Positions 53,281 to 61,744 of a DNA stretch of 64,000 bases are shown here, in pieces. The notes below the pieces were generated by a model. That model saw only the letters and a program-made list of their open reading frames with translations, was not told where the DNA came from and ran no database searches. Position 1 is the stretch's first letter; every line of letters begins with the position of its first letter. A program made the translations under genes and the position numbers. Source of the stretch: DATAUD01 sp036268455 (lineage in GTDB: Bacteria > Verrucomicrobiota > Verrucomicrobiia > Limisphaerales > Palsa-1400); NCBI GenBank assembly GCA_036268455.1, contig DATAUD010000111.1, positions 1 through 64,000 on the forward strand. Direction: 5' to 3'.

Positions 53281-55350
53281 CTACTTATGACTGTGCGTCA
53301 GACTTTTGGCCGCCTGAATGAGTTTTTCCGCGGTCAACCCATGCTTCTCGTAAAGATTCTCCGCGACATAGGCCGATTGCCCAAACCCTCCCTCAATTCC
53401 CAGGGAGCGCATCCGGTGCGGAATGCCCGCTTGCGAAAGGGCGTGCGAAATCTGGGCGCCCATTCCACCGATGATCTGGTGGTCTTCGATCGTCACAATG
53501 CGGCCGCCGCATTTCTTCACCGCCGCGCCGATGGTCTCGACGTCCACGCGGTTGATGAATGGATTTGAAATCACCGTCGCGCCCACTTTTTGCTCCTTTA
53601 ATTTGTGTCCGGCGTCGATTGATCTCCCGACGAGCGGACCGCAAGCCACAATAACAACGTCGCTCCCTTCCAAAAGAACTTGCGCCTTGCCCCATTCGTA
53701 TTTAGCGCCTTCCAGCCAGTGGAGCGGATAATTTTCGCGTCCGACGAAAAAGATGACCGATTCACCGTCCTCGCCGTTTAGGCGGGCTTTGGCCGTTCGT
53801 TTGATGGCCTCATACATCAAAGCTTCGGCTTCGTCCGCGCAGGAACATGCGACGACCACAGTGTGCGGAATGGGAGAGGTGGCCGCAAAGTAGGTCGTGG
53901 CTTGATGCGACGCGCCGTCCGCGGCGTCTTGAAAACCGACGTGAGAGAAAACGGCGATAACGGGAGCTTGCGAAAGTGCGGACATCGTCAACGGCAGATT
54001 TCCCTTGGTGACGCCAAATTGGCCAAACGTGTCAACGATTGGAATAAATCCGGCCTTGGAAAAGCCCGCGCCGGAACTGATCATGTTTGCCTCCGCCACC
54101 CCGAGATCGCGGAAACGGTCCGGGAAGCTTTTCTGAAAAGTGCTCATGCCGGTCGAGCCGGCCAGGTCGGCGGAAAGAGAATAGACCGGCAAACCCTCCT
54201 GGGCGGCGCGAATGGCGCCCTTGGACAGTCCGCTTTGAATTTTCTCTTTCTTGGCGCCTGGAGGGGCCGGAGGTTTGGCTTTTTTTGCGGCCTCTTTTTC
54301 CTCCCAGCTCGTGTGCAAAGCCTTCGCCCAATTGGTCAATTCCGGCGGCACTTCGTTATCGCCCCAATAAATTTCGTCGAAAAAATCGACGATTTTTTCA
54401 CCGTTGTGCAATGGAAACCCATGCCCGCCGGAGGCGCTTTCGACTGTGGACCGCACGCCGTAACCCTTGACCGTTTTTACCCAAAGGCAGACCGGCTTGC
54501 GCGGATTGGCACGGGCTTCCTCAAGCCCTTTTTCCACCGCGAGATAGACCGTCTGAAGATCATTTCCTTCGAGAACGCGGATGACGTTCCAACCAAGATC
54601 GCTCATGGCCGCGAAGGTCGGAACCATGCTGTAGGCGTCCGCGGTGATGCGGCCCGAAAGCTTGGTGTCGTTGTCGGAAACGACCATGAGGAACGGATTG
54701 ATGTGGTCCTTGGAGGCAAGCCCGGGAATGGCCGCGAAGGCCTCCTTGGCTTCGCCTTCCATCGATGCGCCATCTGAAACTGTGCAAATCGTGACGCGGT
54801 CGTTCTTGCGAACTTTATCCGCCATCGCAAGTCCCTGCGCCTGCGGCAGCGCGGAGCTGAGGGGGCCGTTGCTCAACAAAACACCTTGCGGGTTCAAGTG
54901 CGATTCGCCGTGGCCGGTGTATTTGCTGTTAATCCCGCGGAACCCTTTGAGTTCTTCAAAGGTCAATCCGTCGAAGCCGTAATTGCACCGCAACGCGTAA
55001 ATCCCGTTTTCCGTGTGCCCGGCGTCGTTGACAAAATTGTAAGCCTCGAACCACGGACGGCCTTTGGTGGCAAACATGATGCCGTGAATTGAGGACATGA
55101 TTTCGGCAAAGGCGGCGGGACCGCCCCAGTGCGCGGCCGCCCCGCCATTGACCGCTTCCAAGTCAATGAGCGCGACGATGGCGCGCGTTGCCCGTGGGTC
55201 GCCGAGAACGACATCCTCGCCTTTGGCGTTTTTTACCGTGACGGGGTATTTGGGCGGCCCTTTGGGAGTCGCGGCCAGTTTGGATTTGATTTTCAGCGGC
55301 GTCAGCGGAGGCGCTTCGACGGGTTTAACGGCGGATTTATCCTCGGACAT
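53281..55350 (-). CDS. tkt: Transketolase-family thiamine diphosphate enzyme
   Basis: 689 residues starting at the ATG at 55350 (MSEDKSAVKPVEAPPL); an upstream frame to 55413 runs into a tRNA gene. The N-terminal half carries the cofactor-binding TVSDGASMEGEAKEAF (a GDG-N variant), DNDTKLSGRI and GGHGFPLHNGEKI. The pyrimidine-binding middle domain has DLGVAEANMISSGAGFSKAG with the catalytic Glu, then DTFGQFGVTKGNLP and SHVGFQDAADGASHQ. The C-terminal domain has VSNPFINRVDVE and IEDHQIIGGMGAQIS. Several places differ from canonical Tkt (SGHPGLPMG is not seen), so it is a divergent branch. It probably supplies the pentose phosphate cycle with the transaldolase at 21 kb. Confidence 0.8.
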   Translation of the reverse strand: MSEDKSAVKPVEAPPLTPLKIKSKLAATPKGPPKYPVTVKNAKGEDVVLGDPRATRAIVALIDLEAVNGGAAAHWGGPAAFAEIMSSIHGIMFATKGRPWFEAYNFVNDAGHTENGIYALRCNYGFDGLTFEELKGFRGINSKYTGHGESHLNPQGVLLSNGPLSSALPQAQGLAMADKVRKNDRVTICTVSDGASMEGEAKEAFAAIPGLASKDHINPFLMVVSDNDTKLSGRITADAYSMVPTFAAMSDLGWNVIRVLEGNDLQTVYLAVEKGLEEARANPRKPVCLWVKTVKGYGVRSTVESASGGHGFPLHNGEKIVDFFDEIYWGDNEVPPELTNWAKALHTSWEEKEAAKKAKPPAPPGAKKEKIQSGLSKGAIRAAQEGLPVYSLSADLAGSTGMSTFQKSFPDRFRDLGVAEANMISSGAGFSKAGFIPIVDTFGQFGVTKGNLPLTMSALSQAPVIAVFSHVGFQDAADGASHQATTYFAATSPIPHTVVVACSCADEAEALMYEAIKRTAKARLNGEDGESVIFFVGRENYPLHWLEGAKYEWGKAQVLLEGSDVVIVACGPLVGRSIDAGHKLKEQKVGATVISNPFINRVDVETIGAAVKKCGGRIVTIEDHQIIGGMGAQISHALSQAGIPHRMRSLGIEGGFGQSAYVAENLYEKHGLTAEKLIQAAKSLTHSHK

Positions 55351-55385
55351 AAAATTAGTGGGTAAAAATAAGGCCGGTTGGAAAA

Positions 55386-55462
55386 TGGTGCGCGCGGCGG
55401 GAGTTGAACCCACAACCTGCGGCTTCGGAGGCCGTCACTCTATCCAGTTGAGCTACGCGCGC
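55386..55462 (-). tRNA. tRNA-Arg (anticodon CCG)
   Basis: Complete cloverleaf on the minus strand: 5' acceptor GCGCGCG (55462-55456) pairs with CGCGCGC, discriminator A and CCA are encoded (55388-55386). The D arm is GCTCAACTGGATAGAG, the anticodon loop CTCCGAA gives CCG, and the T arm is GTGGG-TTCAACT-CCCGC, with a G-C pair shift at one end. Reads arginine codon CGG. It lies between the leftward transketolase gene and the rightward RbsD-like gene. Confidence 0.93.
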
Positions 55463-55574
55463 AAAATTGACGCTCATACGATGCGAAATAAACTATGTCC
55501 CCTCCCGCGTGCGCCCGCAAGGAAGTTTCGGCGGCCCTTGCCAAACCGAAGGAGCGCGGCATAATGACCGCAAG

Positions 55575-55964
55575 ATGCTCAAATATGGCATTTTGAACCC
55601 GGCGCTGGCTTCGTTACTTTGTCGATTTCGTCATACCAATTGGATTGTGATCGCGGATCGCGGCTTTCCGTTTTGGCCGGGGCTGGAGACGGTGGATATC
55701 AGCCTCACGGACAATATTCCGACGGTTCGCCAAGTGCTGGCGGCTTTGCGCGATGGATATGGTATCGGCGCGGCGCTCATGGCGGAGGAGATTCGCGGGA
55801 AAAATGAGCCGAAGGTGCTGGCGGATTATCAATCGCTTCTTCCTTCGGCGCAAATTGAATTTCTGCCGCACACGGAATTCAAAAAACGGGTGCCATCAGC
55901 AATAGGATTGATTCGGACGGGAGACACAACACAGTACGGAAATATCCTGGTGCAATCGGCGTGA
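55575..55964 (+). CDS. RbsD/FucU-like sugar mutarotase
   Basis: 129 residues from the ATG at 55575 (MLKYGILNP). The family interconverts pyranose/furanose or anomeric forms of ribose or fucose. Conserved elements: LKYGILNPALASLLCRFRHTN, IADRGFPFWPGLETVDISLT, and the C-terminal FKKRVPSAIGLIRTGDTTQYGNILVQSA, close to the ENRxxTGE/YxNxxL patterns of RbsD/FucU. The usual His near the start (H in FRHTN) is present. It is followed after 13 bases by the large secreted protein, so may serve degradation of a sugar released by it. Confidence 0.8.
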   Translation: MLKYGILNPALASLLCRFRHTNWIVIADRGFPFWPGLETVDISLTDNIPTVRQVLAALRDGYGIGAALMAEEIRGKNEPKVLADYQSLLPSAQIEFLPHTEFKKRVPSAIGLIRTGDTTQYGNILVQSA

Positions 55965-55977
55965 ATTTCCATGGAAT

Positions 55978-58900
55978 ATGATCAAGTTCTTTGTCGGTCG
56001 TTCGAGGAGGTTGCTGGCCAGCCTGCCGCTTCTGCTTGTTGCCGCGACACGGCTTGCCGGCGCAAACATTACATTTCAACCGGTTGGTAATGAAGGGTTC
56101 GACGTGCTGGCGGATGGGAAGGTCGTTGCCCCCATTAGACTCTCGGCGGACGGGGCGATTTTGGCGGGGAAGGTGGAGAATCTCGATGGCGGGTTGCGGT
56201 TTTCGGAGTTGCGCTGCCCTGACGAAGAAGCGGTCAGCTTTGCGTCGGATGATTTCGTGAGTGTCGAAGCGGGGCCGGCAGTCCGTTTTAAATTGACGCT
56301 GGTGAAGTTTGACGCGGCGCGTTGGCAACGGCTGTTCGGGGGCGCAAAGGAGCCGTTTCATTTTTTGGTTTGCTCAATGCCATCGGCCAAAATGTGGCAT
56401 CAGCGCGGCTGGTTGAACGCCACGCCCAAGGCCGATCCGTTCCCGCTTTTGGGGGACAAGCATGTGAATACGCCGGAGATTTCCTCTGTTTGGAATCGCA
56501 ATTGGAGCTACGTTTGCCCGCTCGGCGCGCACCCAATTCCGATGATCGGCTTATGGGACCCCAATAGCCGGCTTTACGTCGGTTACGATTTCCAGAAAAG
56601 TCGGGCGAGCGATCAATCCGAACGTTACGTCTCCACTGCCTATTGCTGGGAGGAAGGAAAAGAGAAGAACTTTATAACGCTGGCGTTTCCTTACGGGGGG
56701 TTGCGTTATGGCGAATTGGTTTTTCCAAAGGCGGGCCAGCAAATTAAGTCGCGCTTCGACCTGATTATTGACACCAATTTGCCTTCGACGGAGGACCCCA
56801 ACGAGCGTTTCCAGGAGCGTCTATTTGAGCGGTACGGCGATGAACTTCCGGTTGTGCCGGCGATGAATGACCTTGGCTGGATTCCCGGCACAGCGCGGTT
56901 GAAGGATTTTGAGGGGCCCATTGGCTTGAATTTTTTCGGTCCAGGCGGGGAGCATACGTTTTATCCTGACGGCACGCTAATGACTTACGGATGGGCCGGG
57001 CATCGCGAAATGCCCATCGACACGGAGGCCAGTCAAAACGACACGGCAGGAATTGAGCGGGCGCGGGCCAGTTTGGAAACCCTTCTCCAAAAATATGCCC
57101 GGCATTTCACCGTCAATGGCGCGCAGTGCCTCTTTTGGGAGAAGCCGCTCACAGGAGCGTGGCGCGATAGTTGGGGCGGCGCCGCCGTCACCACCTTGCA
57201 CAATTCCGATTCGTGGTACCCAGCCCGGGCGTTGGTTGAGCTGTACCGCTACGATTTGGGGCGCGGCAACACGAACGCCGCGCACTTGGAAGCGATCGAT
57301 GAACTTTTTAACTGGGCAAAAAATTGCGTTTGGACGCGCAATGAATTTCCAGATGTCCCGTCCTCGCCGTTCGCCATCGGCGGCAGTTTGCAGTCGGCGT
57401 TCCTGCTGGATTACTATTTCACTTTCAAAAACGACCCCGTGCACAAGGCCAACGCGGAATTGGCGCTCCATCTTGCGGACAACGTGATCTGGCGTTACCT
57501 GGCAATTTGGGCGATGGATTCGGACCGGTTTGACGACGGGCTGGACGGCTCATTTCTCATGGAGCCGAACAGCGGACGCGATTGGGCAGGGCTGGCCTGC
57601 GCGAACGAAACCGGCTGGTTGGTTGACGCGATGACCCAAGTGTATGTCCATACCGGCGATGACCGGATGCGGTATTATTTGCGCGGCATCATGCAACGCT
57701 GGCCGGAGCTTTACCGCCCGCTCTACGAAAAATCGATCGCCGATTACGGCCGCAGTTCGATGACGGAAGGATTGGGAATTTTCGACGGATCGGGACCTGG
57801 CCGCGGCCAGCGTTACAACTACGGTTTTATGGTGCCGCTTGCAATGGAGGAGCCTGTGGGCGCGTCGAAAATGCGGGTGGTCGCGGGAGCGCGCGCATGC
57901 ATCGCGTTTTGCAAAGGCTCGACGGACAAAGACGTCTCCCATTACGAAACGGATGGAGATGGCAATTGCCGTTTCCAGATTGTTTCTGGCACCTCGACGC
58001 CGTTCGACGTGAGTTTTTCTTATCCCAATGTCAATATTTCGCGCCTGCCGGTCAAAATCAACGGGCGCGCGGCGGACGAAAGCGCCGTCCGGCATCCGGC
58101 ACAGTCACCTTCGTCGCTTTATCTGGCGAACTTGCGCAATAACGACGTTGTCACCATTGGCAATGGTCATGGCCACGTTGTGCCGACGATTTTTGCCGTC
58201 AATCATACTTATCGTCATGGAGACGAAGGCGGTTCGCCGGACCCGATTCCTTTGACGCAGGATTGGACGGATCCGCATTCTTTTGCGGGGTTGATTCCAG
58301 GAAAGCATTGGGTTTTTGGCGTGCCGTATTGGCAGGATGACTATGCCCACAAGGCGATATTCGGGCCGTTTCGCCAGGGGTCCACCGTTTTTGTTGTGTA
58401 CGCCCCAAACGGGACGGAGTCGCCGCACATTATGTTTGACGGCGGAGGCGCGCTGCCGCTTTCGGGCAAGCCGGCGCTGGCATGGCGGGCGTGGCCGTTG
58501 CTCTTTGACCGGCAAATTCTCATTGACTACGCGACGATTCCGATGGGCGCAACGGTTGCCGACGTTTCCCCAAACGGAACGCTACTGATGGACGCCACTG
58601 AATTCGACGGCGACGCAACGGCGCTGGCGGCGACGACGAATGCGATTGCGAGGGCGGCGGTCGATTTTGGCGTTCAGCAACGCGAACGGACGATGTTTGC
58701 CGACCTGCGGCGTCGTTTTGGCAGGTTGCCCGCTGGGAAAATTGCCATCCTTCCAGGCGCCATGGCGGGACCGGGCGCGAATTTCGCGGGTCTTGCGGGC
58801 TTGCGCGAAAAAATGGTGCGGCTCAAGCCGGACGATTTCGTTTCGCCGGAAGAATTCAACGCCACGCGGTTTCCCGTTGCGGTTTACCTCGGGGAGGAAA

Positions 58901-59430
58901 GTTATCTCAAAACGGTGCATCAGGAGGGCGATGGCATTGCCGCGATAGCTCGTTATTTGTCAGAAGGAGGAACGCTGGCGCTCCTGGCCAGCGGGCCGTA
59001 TCCGATGTATTACGGCAATGCCGTTGGAGAGGAATCCGGCAACGCCGACCCCGTCCTGGCGCGGCTGGGAATTCCGTTGTCCATTGACTCCGAAGTTTCG
59101 CCGGCTCAGTTGAAAATCCACAACGAGTCCAGTCAAACTATTTTGCGTTCGATTCCGGCGAAATTTGCGTTCCCGGAGAACGATCCACGCTTACGCGCGA
59201 GCCAGCCCGGAACCGTGAACTCAGCGAACGATTATGTTCCCCTGCTGAGAGTTGTTGGGGAAAATGGCCGGATTTATGGCGACGCGGCATTTTATGTGGA
59301 ACTCGGTTCAGGTCCAGGCAAGGGAGGCAAAATTTTGTATGTATGGTCCGGTTTGCTGGCGTCGTCGGAAGGGAATCTTATTATGTACGACGCGCTCGGG
59401 TGGGTGTTGAGTAGAACGACGGAGCACTAG
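55978..59430 (+). CDS. Large secreted protein of unknown function, possibly carbohydrate-active
   Basis: 1150 residues with an N-terminal signal peptide (LLASLPLLLVAATRLAGA). No family recognised. By eye: an N-terminal beta-rich region (about 30-320); a central part from about 340 to 640 that is helical with many Trp/Tyr, resembling an (alpha/alpha) barrel (ARALVELYRYDLGRG, WAKNCVWTRNEF, LLDYYFTFKNDP, RYYLRGIMQRWPELY); a beta-sandwich region (about 670-870, FDVSFSYPNVNISRL); and a C-terminal alpha/beta domain resembling a glutamine-amidotransferase-like or GH42 trimerisation fold (KIAILPGAMAGPG, GGTLALLASGPYPMYY). Candidate for polysaccharide breakdown, with no catalytic pair assigned. Confidence 0.65.
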   Translation: MIKFFVGRSRRLLASLPLLLVAATRLAGANITFQPVGNEGFDVLADGKVVAPIRLSADGAILAGKVENLDGGLRFSELRCPDEEAVSFASDDFVSVEAGPAVRFKLTLVKFDAARWQRLFGGAKEPFHFLVCSMPSAKMWHQRGWLNATPKADPFPLLGDKHVNTPEISSVWNRNWSYVCPLGAHPIPMIGLWDPNSRLYVGYDFQKSRASDQSERYVSTAYCWEEGKEKNFITLAFPYGGLRYGELVFPKAGQQIKSRFDLIIDTNLPSTEDPNERFQERLFERYGDELPVVPAMNDLGWIPGTARLKDFEGPIGLNFFGPGGEHTFYPDGTLMTYGWAGHREMPIDTEASQNDTAGIERARASLETLLQKYARHFTVNGAQCLFWEKPLTGAWRDSWGGAAVTTLHNSDSWYPARALVELYRYDLGRGNTNAAHLEAIDELFNWAKNCVWTRNEFPDVPSSPFAIGGSLQSAFLLDYYFTFKNDPVHKANAELALHLADNVIWRYLAIWAMDSDRFDDGLDGSFLMEPNSGRDWAGLACANETGWLVDAMTQVYVHTGDDRMRYYLRGIMQRWPELYRPLYEKSIADYGRSSMTEGLGIFDGSGPGRGQRYNYGFMVPLAMEEPVGASKMRVVAGARACIAFCKGSTDKDVSHYETDGDGNCRFQIVSGTSTPFDVSFSYPNVNISRLPVKINGRAADESAVRHPAQSPSSLYLANLRNNDVVTIGNGHGHVVPTIFAVNHTYRHGDEGGSPDPIPLTQDWTDPHSFAGLIPGKHWVFGVPYWQDDYAHKAIFGPFRQGSTVFVVYAPNGTESPHIMFDGGGALPLSGKPALAWRAWPLLFDRQILIDYATIPMGATVADVSPNGTLLMDATEFDGDATALAATTNAIARAAVDFGVQQRERTMFADLRRRFGRLPAGKIAILPGAMAGPGANFAGLAGLREKMVRLKPDDFVSPEEFNATRFPVAVYLGEESYLKTVHQEGDGIAAIARYLSEGGTLALLASGPYPMYYGNAVGEESGNADPVLARLGIPLSIDSEVSPAQLKIHNESSQTILRSIPAKFAFPENDPRLRASQPGTVNSANDYVPLLRVVGENGRIYGDAAFYVELGSGPGKGGKILYVWSGLLASSEGNLIMYDALGWVLSRTTEH

Positions 59431-59524
59431 AATACCGGGAGACTGGATTGAACATCTCTCATTTTCATTTTCTCAAAAGTGGTTGTCGCAGGAGTAAAGC
59501 GGTTCCAAAAAGGAAATCGCAAAT

Positions 59525-59545
59525 ATTCCAGACACTGTCTGGAAT
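59525..59545. repeat. Perfect palindrome upstream of the hydrolase gene
   Basis: ATTCCAGAC-ACT-GTCTGGAAT: 9-base arms around a 3-base centre, in the 157-base gap after the large secreted protein. Shares the core GACACTGTC with the palindrome at 60220-60244. Could be a protein-binding site, a stem of a terminator without a U run, or a REP-like element. Confidence 0.6.
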
Positions 59546-59587
59546 TTCTCCGGCCGCGGCGAGGGGAGACAATAGACGTTGCGTTAA

Positions 59588-60181
59588 ATGATCTACGCGC
59601 TGCCAGGGATGGGGGCTGATCAGCGAATGTATTCGGGCGCGTGGAAAAGTTTGCCCAATTGCGCTTTTCTTAAGTGGCCTACGCATGCCGGCGAGGATTC
59701 GATTTCCGCGGTGGTGAGACGGATTGCCGCTGACCATAAAATACGCGCGGGCGATATCGTGATTGGCTCCTCTCTCGGCGCAATTGCCGCCTGCGAAATA
59801 GCGAAGATCATTCCTATTGGCGGCTTGGTTCTGATTGGCGGGGCGAAACGGAAAGAAGAGATAAATGCGCTCCTTGCGTTCATTCATCCTTTGGTTGATC
59901 TGGCGCCGCTGGCGTTCATTCAACGGGTCTCAGGGAAGGTTCCGGACGATCTTTCTCAAATGTTTAGCGACGGCGATCCTGGTTTTATTCGCGCGATGTG
60001 CCGCGCGATTTTTGATTGGGAAGGCTTGGGCGATACACACGTAAATCTATTGCGCATCCACGGACGCAAAGATCGTGTGATTCCGTTGCCCGAAGGAGTG
60101 CAACATGTGCTCAATGGGGGACATCTGATCGCAATGACTCATTCGCAACAGTGCGTTGAGATTATCAAAACTGTGTCTTGA
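59588..60181 (+). CDS. Small alpha/beta hydrolase
   Basis: 197 residues of the alpha/beta hydrolase fold: N-terminal YALPGMGADQRMY (oxyanion region), nucleophile Ser in VIGSSLGAIAA (about residue 62), acid Asp in IHGRKDRVIP and His in GGHLIAMTHS. Length and the short cap place it in the small-esterase/lipase-like group. No signal peptide. No natural partner nearby. It is flanked by two palindromes that share a 9-base core. Confidence 0.8.
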   Translation: MIYALPGMGADQRMYSGAWKSLPNCAFLKWPTHAGEDSISAVVRRIAADHKIRAGDIVIGSSLGAIAACEIAKIIPIGGLVLIGGAKRKEEINALLAFIHPLVDLAPLAFIQRVSGKVPDDLSQMFSDGDPGFIRAMCRAIFDWEGLGDTHVNLLRIHGRKDRVIPLPEGVQHVLNGGHLIAMTHSQQCVEIIKTVS

Positions 60182-60219
60182 ATCTTTGATAATTCCATGT
60201 TGCGCAATCTTGCGAAAAG

Positions 60220-60244
60220 ATTTGCTCGACACTGTCGAGCAAAT
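60220..60244. repeat. Perfect palindrome downstream of the hydrolase gene
   Basis: ATTTGCTCGAC-ACT-GTCGAGCAAAT: 11-base arms around ACT, 39 bases after the hydrolase stop. The centre GACACTGTC equals that of the palindrome at 59525-59545; the outer arm sequences differ but each is perfectly complementary. No T run follows directly, so it is not a textbook terminator. Confidence 0.65.
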
Positions 60245-60302
60245 TGGAAAACCGGACCGCTTGCTCGGGCTCGGACGGCAAGGGCGCATTGGCTGAAAGA
60301 AA

Positions 60303-60338
60303 AACGCTAAGACGCTAAAGAAGCAAAGACGCAAAGGA
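60303..60338. repeat. Short tandem direct repeats of ACGCTAAAG/ACGCAAAG type
   Basis: Four imperfect 8-9 base units in a row: ACGCTAAG, ACGCTAAAG, AAGCAAAG and ACGCAAAG. It lies in the gap between the hydrolase and the miaB stop. Repeats of this kind occur between genes in many bacterial genomes; no function is known to me. Confidence 0.55.
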
Positions 60339-60375
60339 AAATGACCCGTGCGGAGAACGCAGTGGTCGCCTCCTG

Positions 60376-61743
60376 TCAAACATTCAAAATGGCCGGATCG
60401 CCGTAGAGCGTGAAGGAACCGGTGCGCTCTATTTTTACGTCCATCAATTGGCCGACGTGGCGGGCGCTTCCCTCAAAGATTACTATTTTGTTGCAGCGCG
60501 TACGGCCCGACAGTCGCGCGGGGTTCTTTTTGCTAGGGCCTTCGACGAGAATCTGGACGGTCCGCCCGATGCGTTCTTCGTAACGACGGCGGCCGATGGA
60601 GTTGATTGTCTCCAACAACCGGGCGTTGCGCTCTTCCTTGATTTCCTGCGGCAATTGGCCGGGCATGGTCGCGGCGGGGGTGTCCTTGCGCGGGGAATAT
60701 TTGAAGATGTAGGCGTTGTCAAATTGCACTTCGCGCGCAAGGGACAGGGTCTCCTCGAAATCCTCTTCGGTTTCACCGGGGAAGCCAACGATGATGTCGG
60801 TCGTGACGCCCATGCCGGGCTGTGCCTGGCGCAGTTTCTCGACGATGCCGATATACCGCGAACGCGTGTAGCCGCGGTGCATCAATTTCAAAATGCGGTC
60901 GCTCCCACTTTGCACGGGGAGATGCGCGCTCTCGCACAATTTCGGTAATTGACTGTAAGCGGCGACCAGGTCGTCACCGTAACCTTTGGGATGAGGCGAG
61001 GTGAATCGCACGCGCTCCAATCCATCAATTTCATGCACGGCTTCGAGCAATTGGACAAAACCGGACTTGCCGTCTTTGGCCGGGATTTCGCGTTTGCCGT
61101 AGCTGGTCACGATCTGTCCCAGCAAGGTGATTTCCTTCGCGCCGTTTTGGACCAGTTGGCGGCACTCGGAAACGATGTCCGCAATGGCTCTGCTTCGCTC
61201 TTCGCCGCGCGTGTAGGGGACGATGCAGAAGGTGCAGTATTGATTGCAGCCTTGCATGATGCTGACAAAGGCGGTGACGGGCGCGCCATGGCCATTGCCG
61301 CCTCGCTGGCCGTGAAGCAAATGTTCGCGGATGGCGGCTTCGCTACCGGTCTCGGGCTCCGTGTCAACAATCTTGGCCCGGCGGCCTTCAAGAATCTCGT
61401 CCAAATAATCGGCGGCGCGATGAAATTTTTGCGTGCCGACGACCAGATCAACGTCAGGCAATTGATCGATCAATTGCTGTCCGCGGCTTTGTGCCATGCA
61501 GCCCATGAAACCCAGGACGACATCGGGACGATTTCGCCGGACATCGGCCGCGATGTTTTTCATTTTGCCGATGGCTTTTTGCTCGGCCATATCACGAACG
61601 CTGCAAGTGTTGAGCAGAATGACATCCGCGACGGCTTCCGACGGGGCGAGGGAATAGCCTTTTGCGACGAGTTGGGCGGCGACGGACTCGGAATCGCGTT
61701 CGTTCATCTGGCACCCGTAGGTTTTGATGTAAACGCTGGGCAT
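60376..61743 (-). CDS. miaB: tRNA-2-methylthio-N6-dimethylallyladenosine synthase (MiaB)
   Basis: Radical-SAM methylthiotransferase modifying A37 in tRNAs that read U-starting codons. From MPSVYIKTYGCQMNERDSE at 61743 the protein has 455 residues, the usual length. The N-terminal UPF0004 domain has three cysteines (YGCQMN, NTCSVRD, GCMAQ) for its auxiliary iron-sulfur cluster. The radical-SAM motif is CNQYCTFC, followed by YTRGEERSR. The C-terminal TRAM domain is visible in RRYEERIGRTVQILVEG. A longer frame to 61800 adds a Cys-rich stretch antisense to other sequence. It starts 1 base after the upstream gene's stop. Confidence 0.96.
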   Translation of the reverse strand: MPSVYIKTYGCQMNERDSESVAAQLVAKGYSLAPSEAVADVILLNTCSVRDMAEQKAIGKMKNIAADVRRNRPDVVLGFMGCMAQSRGQQLIDQLPDVDLVVGTQKFHRAADYLDEILEGRRAKIVDTEPETGSEAAIREHLLHGQRGGNGHGAPVTAFVSIMQGCNQYCTFCIVPYTRGEERSRAIADIVSECRQLVQNGAKEITLLGQIVTSYGKREIPAKDGKSGFVQLLEAVHEIDGLERVRFTSPHPKGYGDDLVAAYSQLPKLCESAHLPVQSGSDRILKLMHRGYTRSRYIGIVEKLRQAQPGMGVTTDIIVGFPGETEEDFEETLSLAREVQFDNAYIFKYSPRKDTPAATMPGQLPQEIKEERNARLLETINSIGRRRYEERIGRTVQILVEGPSKKNPARLSGRTRCNKIVIFEGSARHVGQLMDVKIERTGSFTLYGDPAILNV

Positions 61744-61744
61744 G

